Assembly: GCF_028769735.1 (NCBI RefSeq) | Contig: NC_088172.1 | Span: 66,984,631-67,048,630 of the forward strand | Direction of reading: 5' to 3' | Source of the DNA: Zonotrichia leucophrys gambelii | Lineage: Eukaryota; Chordata; Aves; Passeriformes; Passerellidae | DNA length: 64,000 nucleotides | Shown here: one piece after another, positions 37,901 to 48,270 of the stretch | Layout: each line of letters opens with the position of its first letter | How positions within the stretch are numbered: the stretch's first letter is position 1 | Notes under the pieces: generated by a model | Databases searched by the model: none | The model's input: the letters and a program-made list of their open reading frames with translations, nothing else | What the model was told of the DNA's origin: nothing | Made by a program: the position numbers and the translations under genes

Positions 37901-40900
37901 CTCTGTTCCAGAATGACACAGGGATGGTTCACCATCTTAGTGCAACTGTGTAATTTTTTTTTTATTTTATTTTAATCTTACTGTTGATGTAGTCTATTTA
38001 AAATTCTTCAGGACTTTTTTCTCCATCTAAGCTACTTGCATCTCTGCAAAACACTGATTTCAAATCTTTCAAGAACTTATTTTGATGCCCATTTTTAGGA
38101 ATGTTTAAAAATGTGTTGAATGGAATCCACTAAGTGGAATATCACCATATCAAGGAGAACAGGTCTTTTTAGAGTCACTTTTCTGGGGCTGATGCACTTC
38201 CATTTACATTAGTTTCTCTTCATACAATTGCCAGTGTTGGATGATGCTTTTAGCAGCAAGGGAATAACATAGATGTGTGTATAGGAGATACTCTGCTTTT
38301 GCCTTGAGTTTACAAGTGCAAGATTAAAAAGGCATTGTAGGGCTATTATGTTTCTATTGGGATTAGAGAAAACTGTCCAGGGAGCCTGTGTCCTGCCAGT
38401 TTGTCAGACCCAGTCAGACAAGGTGACTTCACTTTCTCCTTCCTTCTGAGCAGTGATTTTAATTTGCAAGATGCCTGAAGGGGCCTGCACCTCCACTGGA
38501 ATAATGCATATAACAGAAAAGGATCAAAATTACTGAAGCTTGTGATACACAGCCAGGAGGCGAGAGAAAGGGGAAAAAGCACTTTCTTTCCCTTGTATCC
38601 CCATCCAGCCAACATGGCTGATCACTTGTCAGTGCTGGTTTGGTGAGAGATGTTAAGTCACTGCCTGCATTCTGCAGTGCTGGCAGGGCAATGTGCCTTT
38701 TTGAGAGAGAAAACTCCAGTGATGTAAGTGTGTGCTAAACAGGACAAGGTACTTAGCTGTGTACAGCAGCTGGAAAGGCTGAGACCCACATTGATGCAAT
38801 GAGAACAAAGCCCAAGCACTTCTTTGGGCAAATCCCATCCACATTATTGAAAGAAACATCAGTAAGAAAAATAGCCACCTTACGTATTCACGGAGGAAAC
38901 AAAAGCCATATGGCAATTTGTCCAGCATTCAAGATGAGCAAACAGCAGTCACTGAAAGAGTCATGCACAATCTGACCACAGGGGGAAAGTGCTGTTCCTT
39001 ACTCAGCTGATTGGTGTCCCTTGGAAGCATCTGCTTTGTTCCTGAGTTTCTTTGATTAGAGCATAAATGGCGCTGCGTAATTCACCTTTTCTGTAGCAGT
39101 GTCTCTTGGGCCTCTGTTGTGGGAGTCTCATTTTCCTTTTCTCTGCATGTTGTGTTCTGATAATCTCATTTGTTCTGTCTGTGGTGTCTCTGCTTCTGAT
39201 GCTTTCTTATTTCTCTCTGGATTTTTTTTTTCTGTCTTTCTGATGGACTTACTGAAAGGATTGGTAATACTGATTGCATTTGCAAGGAAGATACTATCGA
39301 TTCATAGTTTTTACTTCTACAGTGATGGCTAAATTTACTCAAGTAGCAGAGTCATTCTGGGTTTGCTCATAAATTGTTATTCACATAAAAAAATAGAAGG
39401 CCTGATTTCAACATAGGGCCTGATGTTCTGTGTAATACAGTAATACAAAATTTCTCTTGGTTAATTATATCTTCCAGTTTGTGGTAGATATCTTGGACTT
39501 GCATGTTCTATCATTTAGAAATTGATGACTCATCTGGCATTGGCTACTGGCATCCTTCTCACTGGGGTGCTGTTCAGGCTGTTCTGCTGCCCTCTGTTAA
39601 TTTTCTAAGCCTGGGTCCTTCAGTCTGTTCCTGCTCCTGGTATGGTCCGTCTGTATGAGGAAAGGACCTTTGGCTTTCATTACATATTAATTGGGAATTC
39701 TCCATTTATCTTTTAAAAATCAAACCTGGGCTATGTAATATCTAATTTTGGTGATTCCTGTTGGAGAATTTGTCTTGAATCCTTGAATATGAGCTTTTTG
39801 GTTTGGGGTTTTTTTTAAGCCTTTTTCCAGCTGAAGTAAACTTTGTTTTGCTATCCACCTCACTGGGAGAGAAGCAGCCATGATATTGTATTTATTTATT
39901 TTGTGTTACAGCATATATGAGTCTAGTTTTAAAAAGCCAGTTTTAAAAGCTATATTTCAGAATACAGATGAGTATTACTGGTTTATGCCAATGTGCCATA
40001 TGTCCCCTCCACCATTTTTGTTGTTTATTGTTGTTTATCGTCCCTTAAAGAGAGACATTTGGAGATTTTCTTCCTCCATCAAGTTCCTCAGCAGTTAAAA
40101 TTGCTCAAAAAAGATAAATAATTTAAAAACATTAATTTCTAAGTCCAGTTAATATTTCATGTTGTAGAATGATCTGACAGTAGTGTGTTTATAAATGTTA
40201 TCCGGAATGTTCCAATTTAATCAAGCTTATTTTTGCCTTGCACCTTTTAATTAGAACCACTGTGAAAAGTGGTTATTGTCTGACTTGCATGAAAGTTTCA
40301 GAAAATGTTTTTCTGAGAAAAAGTTAAGTTCAATGTCGTCAAGCATGCCACATGGAACAGTAGTAGAATTTACTTTTCACATATCTATCCCTATGCTTTA
40401 ATTTTACATGCATGTCTATTTTGTTTAATTGTTGCATTTGTATTTTTTATGTAAATTGTGCATCTCAGTTGCTTTTGCTTTTTTGCAAAAGTTGGAATAT
40501 ATTCTGCAATATCTCTGCTGCCCAGTAGAGTGAAGGTGGTTGGTTGTCCTTCTGCATTTAATCCCTAATTACCTGTCTGAAAGCAGAATAAGAAAACAAA
40601 AAGAGCATGCCTATTTCCATGCCTGTGTCCTCTCAGGGATGTAAGAGAGTTACTTTCTATCCCTGGGCATGGTGCTCAGTGTTATAGTCTAACCTTTAAC
40701 ATACAAGGCTAGTTTCTGCTCTGATGTGGACAATAACTTGCCAATACATTGTGATGGATTAAAAAAAAAAATTATTTTTGTGGTAAAGAACAAAATTCTG
40801 AATGTAATAAGTGTACCTGATAGTTAGGCATTAAGTCATGGCCTGTGTAATTTTACTGGAAGTTTATTACAGTGCAGGCACATTTAATGGTGAATGCAAG

Positions 40901-42430
40901 TCCCTGTATGTGAAATCACCACTGATGTAATGAAAAGGGAAGGTTGTGATAAATCCACCAGTGCAATAGTAACAGGCACTCATTTACTTCATGTTACTAC
41001 ACACAGCCTGTGTATTCAAAGCTGGCAAGTTATCACCTCCTCTGCATTAATAAAGATGTCAGTGACCAGGGATGTATCTGTGACAGGAAGGGTTCAGGGA
41101 TCTCACCCTGGACTGATTTGTTTGCTCTTTAAGGCTCAAGTGGCTTACACAGGTGGGAATGTGTGAGGCTGCCAAAAGCCAGCACAAAGCCTGGTCCAGC
41201 TCGTGCCAGGACACCTCTTTGCCAGCGAAAAGGCAGCACAGAAGCAGCAGCAGCAGCTGTGTGGTGTGTCAGGACAGGTGAGAGGCAGGTCAAGTAATCA
41301 GCTGAGTGCCTGAGGCCTTTGTGACACTGCGGATTTTACTGCAGCAAGGCTGTGAGGAGACACGAAACTTGGCTAGAGAGACTGCATCAGCAAGTAATTT
41401 TGGCATTGACCAACTCAATTGCCTTTTAGCCTGTTCATTGTTTCTCAGGTGTATAGGGTTACATATATATACCTGAGGTTTTCTTCTTGGACACTTGCTT
41501 TTGCTCCAGGGTCTTAAGTTGGGGAAACAAGGGAACTGTAATGGCAAAAGGCTCCTGAGCTTGACATGGAGCAGCACTGGGGCAGGACAGTGAAAGCAAC
41601 CCCCAAAGGTGCTTTTGTTGCAAACCAAGAGACTCGGAGAAGCATTCAGAGGGTGTGCTGAGAAGGGATAAGGAAGAAGCAGACTGTCACTGTGAAACAG
41701 TCACCTTAGGCTGGGGTAACACTGGGGTCCATGCACAGCAGAGCCAGGCTCTATGAGGTTACAGAGCCCAGCACTAATGGCAGCCTTTCCCATCTAGCCT
41801 CCTTTTAAATTAAACTATAAATGCCAAAATATTATTTTTCTTTTTTCTTGTTAGTACTTCTTTGGGTGCATATAGACCATTGTGAGTTTGAGGCAGAAGA
41901 ATAGGACAGGGAACCTCAAAAAAGCAGATGTTGACTGGGATTGCTAGCCAAGAAAGTTCACAGCCCAGATACACAAGTAAAGCAAAATACACCTCTCTTT
42001 TAGAGCAGATGGACTTAAGAGGTGTTGTCATTTACCCTCCAAGTCTTCTCAGGCTGTAGTGATGTCCAAGGTTATGGGAGAAAGGCATGTCTAGCTGCTC
42101 CTTGGTAGCCAGAGAAGAAAGGCTGCCATAGGAAAAGAGTGTGTGCAATAGAAAAAGTGTGTGCAATAGGCAGAGAAAGCTCTCTGGTCTCTGGAACACA
42201 CTGAGATTCATTATTTTTTGAAGAACTGAAAAATGTGATTTTGTTGCGGGGAGGTGGGGGTGCAGCTGTAAGTCTGCATGCTTGCCGTGCAGCTCAAAAT
42301 TACAGCCCCTAAATAGATGTACATACTCAGCCTCCTAGAAGGGCTGTAGCTCCCTGCTGTAGTACAATAAGAATAGTAATACTTACCATTGAGATTGTGC
42401 TTGCTATTTTCAGAGCTGTGCCAGTGTTGG
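37901..42430. other. Gene-free DNA upstream of the RPS6KA2 promoter
   Basis: No gene or mobile element is recognised. There is a short CAG run near 41241-41258 and the tandem duplication at 42132. The frames at 38346-38928 and 41290-41628 on the minus strand match nothing I know. Confidence 0.7.
42132..42169 (+). repeat. Tandem duplication, unit about 19 bp
   Basis: GAAAAAGTGTGTGCAATAG (42151-42169) is preceded directly by a near-identical copy, GGAAAAGAGTGTGTGCAATA. It lies about 350 bases upstream of the possible distal core promoter. Confidence 0.75.
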
Positions 42431-42490
42431 GTATTTCAATGCAAAGCGGGCGGGCGATTGTGAGCAGGATATGGTGAGCTTTTCAATTTC

Positions 42491-42539
42491 GGGGGCGGAG
42501 GGGGGACAGTGCTGTTTTGCATACTCCCCGGAATAAAAG
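42491..42539 (+). promoter_or_regulatory. Possible distal core promoter: GC box, octamer-like, TATA-like
   Basis: Within 49 bases there is a GC box (GGGGGCGGAG, 42491-42500), an octamer-like site (TTTTGCAT, 42515-42522, 7 of 8 to ATTTGCAT) and a TATA-like ATAAAAG (42533-42539). A second octamer-like site (ATGCAAAG, 42439-42446) and a GC-rich GCGGGCGGGCG lie just upstream. The spacing would put a start near 42560, making a 5' leader of about 600 bases. GC box, octamer and TATA together is an arrangement known from histone H2B and immunoglobulin promoters. Its use here is inferred only from spacing. Confidence 0.4.
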
Positions 42540-42877
42540 GAGATTCAAACCTTTCTATTCTGGCACTGGGGGCACGACATCTTTCAGCTTTCTTCCAGGA
42601 GCGGCTCTCACAGGGGAGCCGATTTCTTCTCGGATCTGACCACCACAGCCCTCAGTAATTATAGCAGCGTCTGAATTCTGAGCTAAAAACAGAAGTGCAG
42701 CATGTGCCCGTTCCCCATGTGATTCAGAAAGCAGGAAATTGAAAGAGCCTGACTGAGAGAGGAGAGGGAGCGCAAAGCAACAGACACATGCAGTATTCGT
42801 CTGGAACCTGCTCCGCCCGGGACGCAGGAGCTGTCATCCGCCGCCGCCGATTCTGCGTGCAGCCTCCGCCCGGCCCC

Positions 42878-42882
42878 ATTGG
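42878..42882 (-). promoter_or_regulatory. RPS6KA2: Reverse CCAAT box
   Basis: ATTGG in the context CCCCATTGGGCG is an NF-Y-type CCAAT box in reverse, inside the CpG island and about 195 bases before the TATA-like box at 43077. It is a short motif, so the match alone is weak; its place in the island gives it some weight. Confidence 0.4.
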
Positions 42883-42944
42883 GCGCAGCGGCACCGGCGG
42901 CGGGCGGGAGCGCCGGGGCCGGACTTGGGCTCGGCGCTCCCAAA

Positions 42945-42952
42945 TGTAAACA
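42945..42952 (+). promoter_or_regulatory. RPS6KA2: Forkhead-type motif TGTAAACA
   Basis: TGTAAACA is an exact match to the forkhead (FOX) consensus TRTTKRY family in its TGTAAACA form. It is an AT-rich island in otherwise GC-rich promoter sequence, which makes it noticeable. Binding is not shown. Confidence 0.35.
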
Positions 42953-43034
42953 GAGCGGAGCGGGAGCTGCGTGCTCCGAGGGGCCGGCTCCGGGCTGCCC
43001 CGGCTCCGGCAGGGACCGCGCTGTGTCCGGCTCC

Positions 43035-43106
43035 ATGAGCAGAAGCAGGCACTCCGGAGGCTCTGCTGCCTGTGGATATAAACAGGGGGCAATCGGGATG
43101 CGCTAG
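43035..43106 (+). other. Upstream ORF (23 codons) in the RPS6KA2 leader
   Basis: ATG at 43035 opens a 23-codon frame that ends at TAG 43104-43106. A nested minimal uORF (ATG CGC TAG, 43098-43106) shares the same stop. Both lie in the same frame as the kinase ATG at 43164, 57 bases before it. They would be in the mRNA only if transcription starts upstream of about 43035. If so they could lower initiation at the main start. The peptide has no recognisable feature. Confidence 0.4.
43077..43082 (+). promoter_or_regulatory. RPS6KA2: TATA-like box 82 bases before the start codon
   Basis: TATAAA stands in the context GTGGATATAAACAG inside the CpG island. A start site 25-30 bases downstream would fall near 43107-43112 and give a short 5' leader of about 55 bases. 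That leader would begin just after the uORF stop and so exclude the uORF. CpG-island promoters often lack a working TATA box, so use of this one is an inference. Confidence 0.4.
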
Positions 43107-43163
43107 CTTCCCCCGCCGGCGCCGCAGCTCCTTCGCGCTCCGCGCCGCGGCTGGGACAGGGCG

Positions 43164-43262
43164 ATGGACATGAACATGAAGAAGTTCACGGTGCGCCGCT
43201 TCTTCTCCGTCTATCTCCGCAAGAAGTCTCGGTCAAAGAGCTCCAGCCTGAGTAGATTTGAG
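43164..43262 (+). CDS. RPS6KA2: RPS6KA2 (RSK3) first coding exon, partial gene
   Basis: The exon encodes the first 33 residues of ribosomal S6 kinase alpha-2, a serine/threonine kinase of the ERK/MAPK pathway. It opens MDMNMKKFTVRRFFSVYL and ends with a serine-rich stretch and SLSRFE. From memory, mammalian RSK3 has the same segment with about five changes (positions 3, 4, 9, 20 and 32). The peptide has ten K/R residues, with a basic patch at 19-25. In RSK3 this unique N-terminal tail comes before the N-terminal kinase domain and is reported to bind the scaffold mAKAP-beta (AKAP6). The ATG has G at -3 and G at +4, and an in-frame TAG at 43104 blocks any upstream extension. The exon ends in phase 0 at GAG|GTAAAA, where the remembered human exon also ends. 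No kinase-domain exon lies in the window. RSK1 and RSK2 have different N-termini, so the paralog call is firm. Confidence 0.93.
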
Positions 43263-44102
43263 GTAAAATTCGCCTTAACTTTGTTAAATGTAGCAAATGC
43301 TGTTAGTTGCAGGTAGCGGAGGTACAGGAGAACGCCTGCATTTACTGATGTGGTAAGTAGTTAAAGGTGCTCTTTCCCTGGAGGGGGTGATACTCGCACC
43401 TAATGTTCTTTGTTTCAGTGTAATTCAGTGCTCTTTCTCGGTAGTATTCAATACATTGCATAATATATTTAGTGTGTTGCCAAGAGTCCTTTTATCAGCC
43501 TTGCAGGGGAGGAGGAAGCTGGTTCAGGACATCATGAAGTTGTAGGAAATAATTACAGATCCACTTTAATTAGCACAAATGACACCACGGTTTGAAATAG
43601 CCTCATATTTTAGTCTTCCCCTGCACACGTACCATTCGTTCTTAGTGCTAGGTTTCCACATAATTAATCAGTTTGCTAGTGCCTTTCATATATATGTGGT
43701 ATGTGAGACAGGGATTCTCTTGATTATTTCTCTGTCGGTTCTCATGTTTGCACATATTTTTTGCATTTATCTTCTCTCCCATACATCTCTCCTGGTATCT
43801 TTTCATTTACTCTGTTTTAGGAGAAGTTGTTCTTTTGGAGCTGGGGGGGACAATGTCAAACCCTTCAAGATTTAGCAGTGTGGGGAGATGAAGGTAGTTA
43901 AACTAGGAGGTATTAGCAAATTGGAATGTGTGAACCCGGATTTCTGCCTGCCTTCCTCAAACCATTGTTCTTCAGCCCTCTATTTGGAGCTGTGAATAGT
44001 CGGCAGGATGCGAGATCAATTGAATAGATGTCAGTTATATTTATGTTGTTCACTTTACCATTGCAGATGATCTGCAACCTCTGCATTAATATAGAGGTAG
44101 AT

Positions 44103-44212
44103 GGGGCCGGATTCCCTTCTGTCTCACGTTTATTTTGTGCTGGTGTACTTCAATTGACCTCTGAGGAGTTACTCTGATTTGCACTGGTACTCCCAGGAGG
44201 AGGATTTGTCTT
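44103..44212. repeat. MITE-like near-palindromic old repeat
   Basis: The segment runs from GGGGCCGGATTCCCTTCTG to AGGAGGATTTGTC with GAGTTACTCTGATTTGCACT in between. It matches, with decay, a near-palindromic repeat I remember from turtle, crocodile and bird genomes (ends of GGGCCTGATTC type, centre with TGGAGTTACTCTGATTTACA). I cannot give the family name. It is probably a non-autonomous DNA-transposon relic. Confidence 0.6.
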
Positions 44213-44505
44213 ATGCTGTGTGAATACATTTTGAAACGTTATTCCCTTAGTGTCCTATTTAAAGCACCAGGTATTTGTTTGAGCATAAAGTTCTTCATGT
44301 GTCATTGCTTAAACAGGGCATGCTGAAAAGCCAAGTTTTTCACCTGTGTGTTTTGTTGGCTGTTATTTTCTTTCCTAACTATTTAAAATCAACTTTCTTG
44401 AAAAATGATCATGTAAATTTTTATTCTCATCATCAAACAGACACGCTATGCATTTAAAATAAACTAATAACTCCCTCCTTGGAACAGGAAGTATCAACAA
44501 GAAAA

Positions 44506-44569
44506 GTATCCCCATCCATTTCTCCCCTCAGTCGCATCCCAGTAGGACTGAGGGGAGAGATGGGGATAC
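44506..44569. repeat. 24-bp inverted repeat with bulge, 12-base loop
   Basis: The left arm at 44506-44533 (GTATCCCCATC, extra CATT, TCTCCCCTCAGTC) pairs exactly with the right arm at 44546-44569 (GACTGAGGGGAGA then GATGGGGATAC), around a 12-base loop. That is 24 base pairs with one 4-base bulge. It lies 1.2 kb inside RPS6KA2 intron 1. Confidence 0.9.
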
Positions 44570-46249
44570 CTTTCCTTTCCTGACTGTGTAGTCAGAATCA
44601 CAGAGCTTAATCTGGAATAAATGTTCCTTGCAACACATTGCAAATTCTCTAAGCTCCTGCTCCAGCAGAGACAAGTAGACCTGGAGTTACTTGAAGGAGT
44701 TCTGACACAAATGAGTGTCTTCACAGGCCACCAGTGGCAGGATGGGATGTTAGGAGGGGAATTGGTTTGGGAAGAGCAGTTGGTTGGGGTGCAATCTGTT
44801 TCTCATGGGGAGAAACAGACTCCACCAAACTAATTATTTAAATTACTGGGTAATCCAGTGTGAATGACCAGTACGACTCAGCACTTGTATCAGGGTAGAC
44901 TCTTGTTTCACTTACTTACAAAAAAGAAAAAGAAAAAGTCTTTGCAATCCCTTTGACCGCCAGTGCTGGATTTACTGGACTTTCTCAATAATTATGAAAT
45001 AGTTTCCCCTTATGTGAGTTGTATTGTAATGATTTTTTTCTGATTTTGAATAATTTGCTTTAAGAAGCAACCTGATACTTACCTGGTCGCACATGTAGCT
45101 TCAGAGCATTTCATCCACTTCTCTCCTTTCTTCCCTGGCTCGTCAGTAATGACCAAGTTGATGCAAAGTGACTCAGTATTATAATGGAGTGGAGAATAGG
45201 GGCTGTTCCAGCTATGAAGAAAAAATTATTCATAAAATCTGTTCTGCTATTTAAGTGTGAAAATCATCAGAAATGTTACTTCTTTGGACAGGGTGTGACG
45301 GCCAAACATGAACATCAAGTCCCCTCTGTGGTTCTCATCCCTGAATACTTCTGTGTATAAATTTGTAATTACAGGCTAACAAGTGCTTATCAGACAAACA
45401 GAAAGTGTGAGGAAGCTTGTTAGATGATTTTTTAGAAGTGAGAATTTTCTTCATCCTAGTAGGTAGATATTTTTAAAGATGCAGTAAAAAGATACAGGGT
45501 GTTACATCATAGAATGAGTAAAATTAAAATAAAGAAATTTGGAAAAAAACACATGGGGCATTGTTTTGCTTAGTGTGCATTAGCTAATGTACCTGGCATA
45601 AATTGTGTTGCACAATGTCATTTAAAACTTGGAAGGGAATTGATTTTACTAGGTTGTGTGGGATTTTTGTTATGTTGTTCTTTTGGCAAGTTGGGAAGGA
45701 GGATTGAAGTGTTTAAGATAGATACTCCTAGGCTCAAGCATTTAATATGCTTGAAATACGACTATTAGAGTAGATTCAAAAATAATACTGTATTAGTTAT
45801 TAATATAATGATTAATTACTTTTTCTACTGTGGTATTCTACACCTCAAATTCACTTGTAATGAGAGTGGTAGCTTACAGGGCCAGGATACAGCTGCAGAA
45901 AAGGACTTAGCAAATCACAGCTTGTAACCTGACCTTTACTTGATTGTTTCAGATGCCATTGTCATTGCTATACCTGAAACAACAAGATGATCACCTTGTA
46001 TAAACAGCTGGGTTTCACACTTTGTCCTGCTAAAAGAGGCAGAGTGCACTCTGGTAAATGAGATGGTATTAGGGTCTCATTTCATCTTGCCTAAAATTCA
46101 TGGCCTTTTTATTATTCTGGAAAAATCTGGCTGAAATTTGAATTTATTTGTCTACATTTTACGGGTTTCAGTTTATATTATTTTTCAGTATGGCCTGCAT
46201 TGCCCTTCATTTAAAAAGTATCTAGTGATGTAATTTTATTGAATGTGCA

Positions 46250-46355
46250 GAGCCAAGTTTTGCCCTTCTACATGCGCAGAGTTCTGATTGAAGTCAGCTG
46301 AAAATCCAGCAAAGTCAATGGGAACTGCATGTGTGCATCTGAGAAAGGGCTTTGT
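46250..46355. repeat. Second MITE-like palindromic old repeat
   Basis: The left part (GCCAAGTTTTGCCCTTCTAC then ATGCGCAGAGTTCTGATTG) is an imperfect inverted copy of the right part (AATGGGAACTGCATGTGTGC then ATCTGAGAAAGGGCTTTG). The centre has the AAGTCAATGGGA-type core seen in old amniote palindromic repeats. It is about 2 kb from the similar element at 44.1 kb and may belong to a related family. Confidence 0.5.
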
Positions 46356-47920
46356 TTATGGTTCTTGCTGAGTGTTGATGAACATGAATGTGAAACCATC
46401 AGGATAAAGTACACACAATTGGGATCTGCTAAAGACTTTGAGACCCAGTGGAATGTGTCTTATGGCAGTGAGCAATATCTCTTAATTTATAAATCAAAAT
46501 TTAAATATGCCATTGGAATAAACTACGAAATACCTAAGCTTATAAAGAATTTGGTAATATTTATTCCAATTATGCAGAAGCATCTTTTTTTTTTTCTTTT
46601 GAGAAAACAATTAAGACATTGCCTTTTATTCTTTTTGGAGATGCTTCTGGCTTTTGTGTTCCTGGTGTATTTTTAATTCATTATTCTTCCACTTTAATTC
46701 TTCTAATTTGTTTTTAGTCCTACTGGTAATGATGAATCGAAATTATGTTTAATCTATGCATGGGGCTTAGAGACTAGCAGAGTTCTTGGAAATTAATTCA
46801 GAATTAATTTGGAGCCTGGTGTGCCTTGGCATGGCCAGTTTGAGAGGCAGGATCTCCTGTGGATGATTCAAGCTTGGGTCCTCCTTTGGTTCCAGCGCTG
46901 GCACGTAGGAAATGGAAGTGAGGAAATGGAAATGGTAAGCAGGAGTGCAGAAGGACTGGCACTGGCTTTGTAATACTTTGTTATGAGAGATTTTTGGTGG
47001 CACTGATTCTGATTTCCTACAAGCTGAAGTTACAGCTGCCTTAGGAAAAAGCCCACAAAATGCTGAGCTAGACTGCTTCCTTTCCACGCTGGGCTGGAAC
47101 AACAGCGCTTTGCTTGTGAACGCTTGTGAATTCTTCTGCACTTGTATAAAGAGCAATTCTGTTCCTTATCAGCAGTATGTCCTTTATTCCTTTTTATTCC
47201 TTTTATAGTTACTCACTTGGTAGAGGAATAGAGTCTTTCTGTCAAATGTTAGCCAGAATAAAGGCAAGTTAAAGAAAGGAGATGGGGATTATCAGCCCAA
47301 GAACATCTCTGCAAGGTGTAAGTCCTGAGGCAGCTTTAGTTTTCACTTTTTTTCCTGCTGGTAATGATCATCTTTTTGATGTGTGTTCTTGTTACAGCAG
47401 AAGGCACAGACACTGTTGTAGTGGCTGACTTCCCCAGCTGCAGGCAAGACTTTTACGAGGAAATGCTGCAGTTCTGGAAGTCTTGCACAGCTTGCTGGGG
47501 GAAGGGAGGCAGGGAGGGGAGAGACAGCAAGAGCAGGAGGAGCGTGTAGTCCCTCAGACAGGTCACTTGAGGAGCCAGGAAATCCATTTTTCGGGCTCAT
47601 TTTGACAACCTGCTGTGTCATTACAGATGGTTCATACCTTTGTGCTTTGCATTTCCCATTTGAAAAAAGGAAAATTTTGATAAATATTCAAGTCCTTTGT
47701 TACTATTCTACCTATTTACCCTGGGTTTGGGGGCAATACCCATATGTGTACATTTTCTTAATAAAGGAATTGCTTCCAATTCCTCAATTGCTTCTGACTT
47801 TATCCCAAATAATGTGCCTCAGGCTTGATATGTGCTCCTTCCAACAAGCCTCAAATTAACTGCTGAGGTACAGGAAGGGAAAATTAGGCAGGTAGATGTA
47901 AGGATAACTTGTATACAGGA

Positions 47921-48270
47921 AAATCACAGAAAACTGGGACTGGAAAGCGTCTAAAAACCTTTGGTCTAGGCTCCTCGTCCTCTTTAGGCAATATCAGCTA
48001 TATCTAAACTCTTCCACCAAAGACATTTTTCTAACCTCTTATTAAAAGCCTCCAGTGGTGAATGTTCATAACCTCTGTACATGGTATATTTATATTTTGC
48101 ATCATTATCCTTAGCATTTAAGGGTTTTCCTAATATCTGACAAGTTTCCTTAAGGCAGTTCAAGCCTGTTCTCCCCACTGTAACTGTGAAAAGGAATTTC
48201 CTTTTCTTTGCAGCATGATTTTTATGCATTTGGAAACTGTTCAGGTCCCTTTTCTCAGTCTTTTTGGAAG
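47921..48270 (-). mobile_element. Old, diverged CR1 3' fragment
   Basis: The left end, AATCACAGAAAACTGGGACT, followed by GGAAAGCGTCTAAA, matches the older CR1 type with a CACAGAATACTGGGACTGGAAAG-like 3' terminus in antisense. The body (TCTAACCTCTTATTAAAAGC, then TCCAGTGGTGAATGTTCATA) follows the same family. It is more diverged than the 30.3 kb copy, so the right edge is approximate. It lies antisense inside RPS6KA2 intron 1. Confidence 0.7.

Larger units (their letters stand above)
42806..43215. promoter_or_regulatory. RPS6KA2: CpG island over the RPS6KA2 start
   Basis: This is the only CpG-dense, GC-rich block in the window, with runs such as CCGCCGCCG and GGCGGGCGGGAGCGCCGG. It contains several GC boxes (for example CCGCCC near 42813 and GGCGGGCGGG near 42897). 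It spans the probable 5' leader and most of the first coding exon. CpG is scarce elsewhere, so this segment stands out as an unmethylated promoter island. Transcription start sites inside it cannot be fixed from sequence alone. Confidence 0.9.

Noticed and set aside
42683..43092. Overlapping minus-strand frames of 117 and 122 codons in the CpG island
   Set aside because: Stops are rare in GC-rich DNA, so long frames arise there by chance; the proline/alanine/arginine-rich content is typical of that.
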